Of a DNA stretch of 64,000 nucleotides, positions 25,609 through 38,800 are shown piece by piece. Positions within the stretch are counted from its first letter, which is position 1. Every line of letters begins with the position of its first letter. A model generated the notes under the pieces. It was not told the origin of the DNA. It did no database searches and saw only the letters and a program-made list of their open reading frames with translations. The position numbers were made by a program, and so were the translations under genes. Source of the stretch: Owenweeksia sp048267305. Lineage in GTDB: Bacteria > Bacteroidota > Bacteroidia > Flavobacteriales > Schleiferiaceae. The DNA lies in the NCBI GenBank assembly GCA_048267305.1, contig JBLWXT010000013.1, positions 1 to 64,000 on the forward strand. The letters run 5' to 3'.

Positions 25609-26625
25609 TTGAAAAACGAAATTGCAATAATCGGACGAGGCATCGCAGGATCCATTCTTTCAATAAAATTGATGGAACGGGATATTTCACATACCATAAT
25701 TGATGCCCCAGAACTATCATCTTCCTCAAAAGTTGCCGCAGGCCTCATTAACCCCATTGTACTCAAACGCCTAAAATTAGTTGCAGGAGCAGCGGAATAC
25801 CTGCAGGCAGCACTGCCCTTTTACAGAACTCTACAATCAAACGGAAATATCGGGTTCTTAAATGAAATGCCTATCTCCCACATTTTTCAATCCATAGGCG
25901 AGGTGAATAACTGGAACGAGAAGGCTTCAAACCCTGCATTCACACCTTTCCTCGGAGACATAGAGAAAAACCCCTCCACTAGCCTTTTAGCACCCTTTGG
26001 AAACGGTTTAATGCAAAACACCTCTTGGCTGGATACCATTTCCTTCCTTGAATTCCACAAATCCACTATAAGAGGTAGTAATACATTACAAGAACAGGAG
26101 GTGGATGAGAATAGGTTAATGGATTTAATGAATGACCACAAACATGTAATCATTTGTAATGGACATCTCCTTCGGCAGCTCATCCATGGTTTTGAGGAAA
26201 TGTTTGCACCCACAAGAGGTGAGGTAATGATTATAGAAACAGCTGCCGATTTACCTACAAATCACATAGTACACGGACCAGTATTTATTCTCCCGCTGGG
26301 CCAAAAACGTTTTAAGGTTGGGGCTACATATCATTGGGACGAATTAGAAGATAAAACCACGGCTCATGGTTTGGCAAAACTGGAATCCGATTTAAAGAAA
26401 ATTTTTAAAGGTGACTACAAAGTTGTGGAGCATTTAGCAGGCGTTAGGCCCAACACCAAAGATCGCAAGCCCATTTTAGGGCTAATAAAGGAAAATCTAT
26501 ACTGCTTTAATGGCCTTGGTTCACGCGGAGTTCTTATGGCTCCCCTCCTTGCTGATCAGCTCCTGGACTTCATCCTTTCGGGAACAGACCTGGCCCCATC
26601 AATAAACCTCGAGAGATTTTCATAG
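25609..26625 (+). CDS. FAD-dependent oxidoreductase (DAO family)
   Basis: About 338 residues. The N-terminal Rossmann motif IAIIGRGIAGS binds FAD, and the C-terminal part has the DAO pattern with KRFKVGATYHWDE, HLAGVRPNTKDRKPILG and CFNGLGSRGVLMAP. There is no ATG before the FAD motif. The frame is open from 25573, but that TTG lies inside the gldN terminator stem, so the TTG at 25609 (giving MKNEIAIIG) is the better start. Members oxidise amino acids or amines; the substrate is unknown. It is probably cytoplasmic and not part of the secretion system. Confidence 0.85.
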   Translation: MKNEIAIIGRGIAGSILSIKLMERDISHTIIDAPELSSSSKVAAGLINPIVLKRLKLVAGAAEYLQAALPFYRTLQSNGNIGFLNEMPISHIFQSIGEVNNWNEKASNPAFTPFLGDIEKNPSTSLLAPFGNGLMQNTSWLDTISFLEFHKSTIRGSNTLQEQEVDENRLMDLMNDHKHVIICNGHLLRQLIHGFEEMFAPTRGEVMIIETAADLPTNHIVHGPVFILPLGQKRFKVGATYHWDELEDKTTAHGLAKLESDLKKIFKGDYKVVEHLAGVRPNTKDRKPILGLIKENLYCFNGLGSRGVLMAPLLADQLLDFILSGTDLAPSINLERFS

Positions 26626-26828
26626 AATTCAACCTGTTTATCAGACAACATAGTTGATTCCTTAGTAGGATCCAGTACAAACAGAGAAAGCGAAAAACAG
26701 ATATTGATCCACTCATCCACTTATTGTTAATTAGGTGGATGCCCTTGCTGCCAGGCGGCCCCATTCTACCCGGCATATAAGTCTCACTGCAAACCAATGC
26801 CAAATAAAGCAAGTGTTATTAAAAAAGA

Positions 26829-26861
26829 AAAGCCCTCCACACATAGAGTGCAGAGGGCTTT
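26829..26861 (-). terminator. Terminator of the giant surface-protein gene
   Basis: AAAGCCCTC (26829-26837) pairs with GAGGGCTTT (26853-26861) around 15 bases. On the minus strand it follows the stop at 26888 by about 27 bases and leads into a T-rich run. It sits in the convergent gap after the oxidoreductase; 26626-26828 holds nothing else recognisable. Confidence 0.82.
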
Positions 26862-26887
26862 ATCACGTCCTAGTTAAAACCCATGAA

Positions 26888-29800
26888 CTAGTTCTTCATA
26901 ACTCGCTTGGCGCGGTATGTATCTCCGGATTTAACACGGATAAGATACACACCCGAAGCGAATTCAGACATATCTATTTGCATTCCGCTATCAGAAGCAA
27001 AGCTTTCAAAAGAACCTCTTTTGATAACCCTTCCACTAATATCCTGAATGATAATCTCATTATCATCCGAAATAAAATTACCAATCAATTCAAGATTTAC
27101 CAAGCCCGTAGTTGGGTTTGGATAAAGCTCGAAGTCAAGTACAGATGTTTTTGAAACAGCTCCGGAAGAGGCCTTGGCAGTTTTAACAATCACCTTGCTT
27201 CCTCCCTTATCAATATCCATTCTGAAAACAAAACCACCAGCATCAGTAGCCTTGCCTTTGTTTCTTACAGCAAGTACCACTTCATTAGTACCTGTTACAA
27301 AAAATGTATCAAGGCTTCCTGGAGTAACAACATCAAACATATCTCCACCATTGAAGCCATTTACTGGTGCTGTACCTCCAAAGAATTTCAAATCATGGTA
27401 TGGGCTCTTAAAGCTAGCTGCACCAGAATGATTTTCTCTTGCCACCAACTTTCCGTTGATATAAATTTCCATTGCATCATCTACATTCATACGGAAACGA
27501 GTATCTAAACCTGTATTATCAGTTAGTTTAAACTCCCTTCTAAAGAAGGTGATATCATTACCGGTTTTGATAACCTTAGCTGAATCAATAGGATCGATAG
27601 TTGCGTAGCCATAAGGCTGCCCCTCTATAGCTGGCAAGGTATAGGTTGCGCTATCTGGTAAAAAGCTTGCTCCGTTCCAGTCACCACTATAATTGCTAGG
27701 CTCTTCTATCGTGCTCTTTTCCCAACCATTGTCAGAAACAATGCTTGTGGTAAGTGTATCACCCGGAGGGATAACGGTCGTGTCAGGAACTATCACTCCC
27801 TTACAACCATTCACAAGCAGATTGAAGGAAAAACCGCCAACATCACCAGAGTTTGTAAGGTTTCTTAATACCACAATCACATCATTAACACCAGGCTTAA
27901 AGATGTCATCCAAAGTATCTGATGCCAGAAATCCGAAAGGCTTGTTGCCACCAACACCATTTACAACTCCACCGCCATTGTCAAACTGGGCGTCAAAAGG
28001 AGGAAGCTTACTGTTTTGATTACTAAAGCCGTAGTGACCTGCCAAAAGCTTACCGTTTACATAAACCTCCATCTGATCATCAAAGGTTGCCCTCAAATGA
28101 GCACCAATATCCACCAGGCTATCAAGTGTCATCACACGATGGAAATACCTGATGTCATTACCTACCTTAATAACACTTGAAGAGTCAACCGGGAAGATTG
28201 TTTGCCAACTAAATGGCTGGCCAAGAGATACAGGTTGTGTAAAGGTGCTGGTATCCGGTAAGGAAGCACTAACACCGCTCCAGCTTCCGCTGTAGCTACT
28301 TGGTGTTACAGTGGTGCTCATCTTCCATTTTCCATTAGCTACGATACCCAGAGTATCACAAGCGGTATTAATTGGTGGGCTTACCGTATCGGGAGGTGCA
28401 ATAGTACCTTGGCAACCATCTATTTCCATGCTCAAAGAGAAACCACCGGCATCACCTGGCTTGGCAAGGTTTCTAAGAACTACCACCACCTCATTTACTC
28501 CCGGCTGGAATACATTTTCCATGGTATCTGAAGTAGCAAAACCAAAGGCCTTTTTACCTCCAATACCATTATCTACAGTACCATCACTGTTAAATACCGC
28601 CTCAAAGTAAGGTAAACGTCCATTTTGGTTACTAAACCCGTAATGAGCGGCTAGTAACTTTCCGTTTATGTACACCTCAACCTGGTCGTCAAATGTTGCC
28701 CGCAATTTTGTGTTCACATCAACCAAGGTGTCTAACACAATGGATTTGCGGTAGTACCTGATGTTATTATCAGCTTTGATTATTTCAGCTGAATCCACAG
28801 CAAAGAGGGTTGCATAACTATAACCATATGGTTGTCCAAGCATCACAGCATCGGTAAATGTGCTACCGGAAGGAAGTACACCATTTACACCACTCCAGCT
28901 TCCACTGTAGCTACTGGGAGTAATAGTTGTACTCATCCTCCATGTTGTATCGCTTATAAATCGCAGCGTATCACACATTTCCTCATACCCCTCACCTGCA
29001 ATTGCAAAGTCGTATGTAGGTGCAAGGCAGTTATCACTGGTGATTTCAACAATGGCACTATGAGATAAAGCCATGGAAGGACTATAAGTAACACAAACCA
29101 AAGCTGAATCTCCGGGCGACAAGGATCCTCCTGCAAAAGCCGGAACAATATTAAATTCAGCAGCATCAACTCCAGTGATACTGGCCGTGCTAAGGTTAAG
29201 TACATCTGTACCTTCATTTACCAGGTAAAAACAATTTTCATTGGAATCGCCAAGTGTTACCGTACCAAAGTCTGTACTATCAGCAACATCAGCCGAAAGA
29301 TCTCCATCGGCTATTGCCAAATTGTTACCATAAACCATTAGCATTGGACTAAGGTGTGGGGCACAAGAACCGTTTACACTATCTGCCTGCAGAGACCAGT
29401 TACTTGCAAAACCATCTAAAGCCATATTTTGAAGTTGCCCGTTATTTTCGTTGGAACTGCCATCTATCAAGCTATCCAACCCTGCATTATCACCACCGGC
29501 AACTCCCTGGTTAAAGTTATAGTATGCATTGAGACCTGATTCCAAGCCACTCAATTCACAGTTCATATGAGCAAGAATTTCATCTGCACATAATACCCTG
29601 CTATAAAGGCGAACTTCATCAATGTCCCCGTCAAAATGCTGACGACTTGTGCCTCCACCGTCTACAGCTCCAATAAGAAGCGGATCAACTGTATTGTTGA
29701 ACATGCTTCCACTGAAAGGTTGGGTTGCGGATAAAACACCATCAACATAAAGGCGAATAGTTTGCCCATCATAAGTACCTGCTATGTGGGTCCACTTACC

Positions 29801-32800
29801 TATCGTAAGCTTGTTAGTGGAAATAGCACTTGGGAAGTCACCACCTGTAGAAGACACATAAAACTGTACATCATCATTGGTGGCCCAAAGAAGCATGCTT
29901 CTGCGGTTTGTAGCACCCAAATCATTCCACTTTCCAACTATACCCTGGCGACCTGTAACTTTTTCAGGACGAATCCAGGCTTCAACCGTTAGAGCATTAC
30001 CAAATCCTGAAAGGCTGGCATCATGTGGTACACTTACCACATCATCAATACCGTCAAAGTTTAAGGCTCCGGCAGTATCAACCACACTTACATTAAATGA
30101 ACAGCTGTCAGCATTTCCGCAGGCATCAGTAGTAACACAGGTTACTGTAGTTACACCATAAGGGAATGTATCTCCGCTGCTGGCAGAACAAACCACTGAA
30201 GCATTGCGATTCAATGTAGTATTGTCTATTCTTAAATCAGAAGTTTCAAGGAAGGTAAACCACATGTATCTATTTCCACCCACTATGGTAGCTATTGAAT
30301 CAGATGCGGTATATCGGGTTTCAGTAAACAAGTTTGAGCCACCGGAATCCTTAAGATTGAGATCTACGGCAAGTACTCCTGCACTGTCGCGGAACACCCA
30401 CTCAAAGGTGTACCAGCCAGAGCTTGTAATCTCATGATTATTCAACCCGGCAAGATCATTTCTGCGTGTAAAGTTGGTATTGTTACTACCTGCTATAAGC
30501 ACGTTACCACTTGCATTAGATGCCGCATGGAAAATAAAATCTCTTCTACCACTTCCAGACTGATTATTGGCAGCTACGGATAAATCCCAGCCGTAAGTGT
30601 CATTCACCACGTTGGTATCGCTTAAATCAATGTAGACATCCTGTGAAGCTGTAAATCCGTTACCGAAGTTTGAGCTATAACCTCCCAATCTTGTAAAGAC
30701 ACCGCTTTGTGCAGCATCAGATGGATCGATAGAAGCGTGATAACCACCAGTTTTAGAGGCTATGCCATCAGTACCATTAGCAACTCTAACAATATTATTA
30801 TTGTATGGCAGCCATGCATCTGCCGGAGGCACTGCACTTTCAAATCCTTCAAAGAATCCCTCAGTTGCTGTAGGCGCATCAAACACCAAACTCGCTCCTG
30901 CAGGTCCGGTAGCAAACAATACTGTATCTGAAGGACAGGCACTAAGTACCGGTGAGGTGTTATCCTCCACAAGGATATTTTGTGTACATGTTTGAGTTGA
31001 ATCCTCATTGTACCATGTGCGAACAATTGTTCCTGTTCCGTTGCATCCGGTAAGTCCACTTTCATCATCACCATAAGTGAGATTTTGTGGGCATGTACCT
31101 GTAACAGTGGCCATACCAGTAATTGCCGGACTCAGGGACTGTCCCGACTCAATGGTTGTATCAGGCACACAAACAAGCATTGGAGGCTCCAGATCTTCTG
31201 AAGGCTCTACGAACTCACAACCTATCTCAACAACAATAGGCACATGCATTAGCTCCACGCCATCTTTGTTTTCGATTCTTACCGCAATGTCATAAGTACC
31301 TTCTGCATATGGATCGAATGGTAAAATGTTAGGATCACCTATTCCCTGCCAAAAAGCAAATCCGGGATTTTGAGAATCCTGGAAGAAACTCGTTGCTCCC
31401 TGTCCATTGCTTATCATAAAAGCACTCAAGTCTGCCGTATAAGGCCCAACCTGGCAGGCGCTATCCGAATTATCCCAATCAATATCGAGGTAAACATTCA
31501 GATCATTAAAGGTGAAAGTTCCTAAATTTACGCTCACCAGATAATTCCACCTTGCAGTGCCTGGGTCCGGAGTTGTGTTAGAACCATCTGTTGGCGAAAC
31601 TCCTGTTCCGAATTGGTAAGTATCACCAGCCACATCTCCCATCACAGGAACAACATCTCCTAAAAACCTTTTATGGGCTTTAAGTGAAGCACTCAGTCCG
31701 CAGAACTCACTCACAGCCATGTGTTGATTACTAAGGCCAGAACCAACTACAATTGGATCAGGGCCTGTGGCATCGTAATTAATTTCCGGGCCATTTCCAT
31801 GAATAAAGTTATCCCAGTTAATTTCATAAGTAACTCCAGCTGCCGTATTATGACCTTGTAGTATTACATTGCCAAAATAGCTGCTTGCAGTGCCAAAGTT
31901 TTCAGAAACCATTCGTAAATCATCTACCGAGAACCTAAACTCTCCCGCTGGTAAAATCTCTATACGTAAGGTATGCCATGCATCATATTGAAAATCGCAG
32001 GGCAAGCCCATATCTAACCAAACACCATTATCGTAAAGTCTAAATCTTGGATCTGCATTGTCACTTACGAATTCAATAATCGGATAACCACTAATGGTAT
32101 CCGAGGGAGTGTTGTAAGCTGTTCCCCATAGTCCAGCCATTCTACGACCAGTAGTAGCCCACGCTGCAGGAACAAACAAATCGATAGAAAGCATTGCGGT
32201 AGTATTTTCTAAATCAAACTTTCTACCCTGAGTATCATAAAAAGCACTGCTATACGAACCTGGTCGGTTACTGGTGCCATCTGCTGCAACAATAAGATGA
32301 ACTAAACTACTATCGCCACCATCCACATAAAAACTATCAGGAGCATAACGATCGGTATACCAAACACCTGGCGCCTGTGCACTTCCCGTTGTAACAGAGT
32401 CATTAAAGCTTTCGGCAGTATAGCAACCATCGCAGCTACCATCGGCACAATTATCAAAATAATGTACCAATCCTAAAATATTGGTGTCTAATTCATGGTA
32501 AATTCTATCCTCAGTGTAAGTCAACTCACCCGCAGTCATATCGTTTCCGATCTTACCGTCAAACAGGGTGGCAAGTGCATCAATTTCTACAACACTTAGG
32601 TTTTTAACATAATGAGCCAATCCCCCATCAAAGCTTGACATTCCTAAAGAAAAGTCTGTCATGGCTCCACCGTCTATAAAATTGGTAAGCCCATTTCCGC
32701 TACCATTAAAAATATTGGTACCAATAAAGCTAATGTTAGAAATTGCGTTTCCAATGGCCAAACCTGAAAGAGTATCTGTCCCAACTATTCCCGGAGAACC

Positions 32801-35800
32801 TATGGTGTTGGAATCAAATATTAGGTTTGAAATACTTGCCGGCTTAGCACCGTAGGTGCCACCATCATTACGGGCACTTACGCCTATACCCTTACCATTA
32901 GAACTACCTGTGCCGCTTCCGCTTACTGTAGTGTTTTTGAAAGTGATGTTCTCATAATCCTTCCACTTTAGGTTAAGATCAATACCGGCTGTAGAACCAG
33001 TGATTTGATTACCACTGTTTACAACCTGTACGTTTTCAAATAAAGCATTTGAAAGACGCTCGGTGTACATCCCTTTATATCCATTATAACTAAAGGAAGT
33101 ATTTGTGATCATTACCGAATCCAATGAAGGTTCTGCATTTTTATTAGCATCGCTATACCAACCGTGCTGGGTGTTATAACTAAACTCTGATCCATCAATC
33201 GTAAGATTGGTTACAGAAAAGGTAGATGGAATTTTTAATCCAACCGCATTGTGGGTAAAGCAACTATTGGTAATAACCAAATCGTTAAGGCCTCTCAGGT
33301 TTACACCGTAAGATGTATTTCCCCTAGAAAGCACATTGGTAAGTGTATTGTGCGAATTAACAGTTATACCGGAAGCTCCACCTGTTACTCTCAGCTGAGC
33401 AAGTGTTGTTCTTTCTGTAGCCGAAGCGCCAGCAACCATGGTTACCGCACTTCCCCCGCTTCCTTGAATGATCGTTAATGACGTATCAACACCTATTACA
33501 GATAGTACTTTATTAATATTTACATTCTCATTATATATTCCTGCATCTACATAAATAACCGCCCCTGCACAAGCTCTGTCTACTGCTGCCTGAATTGTGG
33601 CAAAAGGAGATGAAGCTGTTCCGGGATTAGAGTCATTACCAACGGCCGTTGTATAAACATCGTTTGCCGTAGCGCCATCATTAACATAAAGAACAGAAGG
33701 ACATAAAGAGCCATTACATGAGCCAGGTACAGGTTGGAAGCCTAAGTCTCCAGAGTTATCTGTACCATCGGTTAAATAATTTTGGAATTTAACCTGACCG
33801 GAAACTGCGGCAGTAATAGCAGCAGGATCAACCGTTCCATACCAGTTGCATTGAGCCTCTACAGAGTCAGCTGTACCATAGCCCACAACGGCAGCAGTAT
33901 CAAAAGCTGTAATGCTGTTTTCATGTATTTCGGAAAGCAGCGTACCATCAGATTGCATCAACACACCAAAATCATAATTGCTTATGAAGTTGTTGGCTGC
34001 ATTTACAGATCCGGCAACACCGCTATAACCATATATCCCATAATCTCCACCATCCATGGTGTTGTTATTCACGATTGTGTTATTATCATATCCTAAAACA
34101 CCAACTTCCACACTATCGAGTGTATTTCCGGTAACCTTTATAGTATCACTACCGAAGTAGACCAAAATACCTGTGGCTATATAAGACGTAGGGGTATAAT
34201 TAATAGCGCTAACCGTATTATTGGTAATGCTACCTCCATTAGTTCCATAAAACTGAATACCATTTTGAGCAGGAAGTGGCACTCCTATAGATCCTGCACC
34301 AGTTACCATGTTATTGTCTACCGTGGCATCTAAATCAGCACCCGACAGTGACATACCATTTTTCTGAAAATCATACACCATGGTATTGGTTACCATTAGA
34401 TTTCTTGGATTTCCAGAGCTGGCATCTGCAAAAATGCCGATACCACCCTGAGCTCCATTGAGCGGAGTATGTCTTACAGCTTTAACTTCTACGTTATTTA
34501 TAACTCCTCCGGCATCGCTAAATCCAATACCCATATAACGATGATTTGTATTTCCTTGCCCATCACCATCTACAGTAAGATCAGAAATCTTAATATCAGC
34601 TCCATGACCATATATTACAGGATAATTAACTCCTGAAGTGGTAAAGGATAAAGGCATATTAGCGAAACCTTTTACGATTGTAACTCCTTTGCCCTGCCCT
34701 ATCAGGCTTATATCTTTTATGATTTCAACCTGCTCAACGTATTCTCCACCATCCACGTTTACGGTATTACCATTTACGGCAGCATCAACTGCGGCCTGTA
34801 TGGTCATTGCCGTGTCGGCAAAATCATAAACATAAAAGTTGGTAGAATCAGGAGTGCTGCTGCAATAGGCATCTTGTATGTAACGTGGCCTGTTAATATG
34901 ATCGGGGCCTATACCTGCTGCTGATTGCGCCTGCGCCAGGGTTTGATAAAACCTGAAATAAGGATCATAAGTAATAGATCCAAAAGCATTTGTGGTAGGG
35001 CCACTCATAACATAGCCTAATTCACTTTGCTGAATGGTTACATCCTTTCCATCCGCAATATCGCTTCCCCAGGAAATTGGGAGTGTGTTATCGCTCTCAA
35101 TTTGAACGCCACCATTTTTACCTCCGTTTTCACCAAAGCTGTTGGTTCCGCTAAACACCACTCCTGTGACATCGCCCGGCCAGTCACTTCTTGAAGAAAT
35201 GGAAACTCCTGTCCATGGGTTACCACTTGTGGTAATGCTTTCAATGGAGGCTCCTTCAGTATTAGTCATAAATACACCTGCTCCACCATTATCAATGGCG
35301 AATACATTTTTAAGTGTAATGTTTTTTGGACGAGCCAAGTCAAATCCGGTACGATAGCTATTGGCCACTTTCACGCTATCCAGCGTTACATCATCTGTAG
35401 TAACAGAACTTGTGCCTACCTTCAACCCGTAGCGAGGTACTGAACCGCCATCATTATCAATTACGGTAAAGCCTCTCATAGTTACACCATCGGCAGTAAT
35501 ATTCACACCGGCATTATTATGCCCTGATTGTCCGCTATGGTCAATAATGGATTGATCGATACCAGCACCCAGTATGGTAAGATTGGCTTTGTTTACCAAA
35601 ACATCTTCCAAATAGGTACCAGCCCCAACTGTAATTGTATGACCAGCTAGTGTAAGAGGATCATCAATAGCCGCTTGAATGGAACAATAAGGCAGACCTG
35701 TATTGGTATTTGTAACCAAAAGTCCTCCCAGGCAACCGCTACACGAATTTGGTGTGGGTTGGAAACCGAAATCGCCACTGTCATCAGTGCCGTTGGTTAG

Positions 35801-38800
35801 ATAGGGGTCAAATTTAACCTGTCCCGAATTTGCCAATGCCACCTGTGCTGGATCAACCGTTCCAAACCAGTTGCAAGGGGCATTTACTTCACCAGCTGAT
35901 GCACCGTTATAAATGGCCTTATTGCTATTGCCAGAAAGATTGTTATTCGTGATGATAATATCTTGTCCTGTAAGGTCTTCTCCATTCTTTATAGCTACAC
36001 CATTGTATGAATTGGTGAGGATGTTGTTTTGTATGGTAATAGGACCGCTAAAGCCTGTTCCGTACAACCTGATTGCCCCTTTATCGGATCCATTGCTCGT
36101 GTTTGTATTGGAAATGGAATTGTTTTCAATGGTAACGTTTCCACAAGTTCCTGCGAGTTGTATTCCCTGATTCGTGGTATTTGAGATTTCATTTCCGGAG
36201 ATCGTCAAGCCATTGGCAGAAGGGGTTTGTATTCCACTGTATCCCGTGTTCGCTAAATCTATTTTATTGTCAGCAATTATAGAAGCACCATACGTACCCC
36301 CTAAAAAAATACCAGATGACAGGGTATTGGTAATTCCATCAATCAAATTACCTTTTACAGTAATATTTCCGGTGGCCGAGGATATTCCTGAACGAATGGC
36401 ATCTTTTTCAATATCGATAAAACGGTTGTTCTCGAATTTGAAGTTGTTTGAATTGCCTTGGATATAGATCGTCCAGTTGCTCGCGGCCGGCACTTCGAAA
36501 AACTCAAATCCACTGATAGTAACATCATCGGTTGCACCGATTCTAATTCGTTGCAGCAGTATTGCTTCTGAAACCCGTGTTCCATTTACTGCGCTAATGC
36601 CTGCATTGGGACCGGTCAGTGTTAGCGCTTTGTTGATAAGCAAACCTTCATTGTAAGTTCCTGCAGAAACGTAAATGGAATCTCCAGCCGTAGCGGCATC
36701 AATGGCCGCCTGAATAGAGCAAAAAGTTGTACTTGTATTGGTATTTAAAACAACACCTGCTGAGGCTAAGCTTGAAGGGACATTTCTTTCGTCAATTCCG
36801 TTTCCTGAGAATGTATTACCAGAAGCGGTAATTCCACAAGTTAACGGAGAGTTTCCTCTTCCAAAATAATCATCTGCAAGGTTGTTCTGATCACCATCTC
36901 CAGGGTAGGGAAGGTGGCCAGATTGAAGTTGTAAACCAACATCGTTTCCGCTTATTGTATTGTTAAGGGCACTAGAATTAGTTCCTTCAATTACAATTCC
37001 AAATCCATCACTCGTACTGCCCTGTGCATAACCTGAAACAGTATTTGTCTGAACAACTACTCCATTTGGCACATCTACATTACCGGCTAAAACACCACGC
37101 CTAAATACTGCAATACCTACAATGTCTCTAAGGTCAGTAATTGGAATTGTTCTGCTAACATTGTTATTTTCTACCACAATGCGGCCAGCACCTGTTGCTG
37201 CACCAGACCCGTTCGGGTTTTTAATCTCTATTCCAAACCGACCATTGTTGGTAACGGTGTTACCACTAATCAGGTTTTCACCCGGGCCTTCCATTCCAGA
37301 TAGTCCAAATCCGTTATCACCATTATCATAAACGTTATTGCCAGTCATGGTTACACCTGTGGCAGTACCGTCTTGCAATTCAATACCACAGCAGTTGTTA
37401 TTGTATACATCACTGTTTGTAATGGTAATGTTGCTCTTCAAACCATTCCAAATCACTATACCACGTGCAGCCCCTGCAACATTAGTGTGTCCTGAAACAT
37501 CAAGATTATTCAACAACACATTGTCGATTGGGCCATTGGCATAAAAGCCACTACCGCCCAGGTTATCTTTAAGAGTAACATTTTGCACCTCCAGATCATC
37601 ATTTCCGCCAATTGCATAAATGCCGGCATAACTATTAGGGCCTGCGCCTGTAAAGTTTTGAACGGTTAAGTCTTGAATGGTTACGTTGGTTATACTATTA
37701 TTAATGTATATACCAGATCCATTGCCTATTACTCCTGCTCCCGAACCTTCGATTATACACCCTGCTTCGCTTTCTCCGGCTAAGGTTAGAGATTTACTCA
37801 CAACCAAACGCTGGTTATAGGATCCATCTTGGATATTAATAACATCACCAGCCGCTGCATAATCAATAGCCGTTTGAATATTATTATTTGTTGCAGATAA
37901 AACATATTGGTTATTAGCTACATAATATGCCAAACCAAGGCGACCACTTCTGGTTCTGTGGTACATATGACTTTCAACTTGCCATAATGTAGCGAGCGGC
38001 AATGCGCTAAAAGCCGTGCCATTATAAGTGCCGGCTGATATATCCAGTCTAAAAGTGGCGCTTACATTTGATAAATTAACCAATGCATCTACAGAAGATC
38101 CGTATTCATTTGTACCCAAGGTGTAAGAACCCGTTGTTGCAACGGTTCCGCCAAAAGCAATGTAGGTACCACAATTCGCAAAAGTGTTTCCTGAAATAGA
38201 AACACCAATACTCATATCATCTATATTAAGTGCGGTACGACAAATCTCAAATGTGTTTCCAGTGATACTAATGGTGCTTCCGGCAGCATTAACATACACT
38301 CCTGAATTCCATGTTTTGTGTCCGCTAAATACACCTCCGCCAACATCACCAGTAAACAAGTTGTCAGCTATAGTTTTAACACCTGCACCCGCAGAAATTT
38401 CAATACCTCTTGTTGGATCACCAGTAGTGGTGCTAACCCTTTCCAAAATACAATTCTGAATAGTAGCCACAGCACTACCTCCTAGTGATACTGGAGTTGC
38501 AGTGTTAGTTTGGTAAATTTTAAAACCATCAAACACTACGGTGTTGGCACCGGGAATGCTAATCTTACCATCCGAAATTATGGCTTCAGCTACGCGAACA
38601 CCATTTCCTGCTGTTCCTATGTTGGGCCCTTGAATGGCAAGGTCCTTATTAACAGTAATCACTTCTGAATAAGTACCAGCGTCCACATAAATTATATCAC
38701 CGTCCGATGCCTGTGATATCGCATAGTTTATAGTGGCGAAGGGAGCAGCCGCTGTTCCTGCATTGGCATCATCACCTACAGCTGTAGTATATGCATCTCC

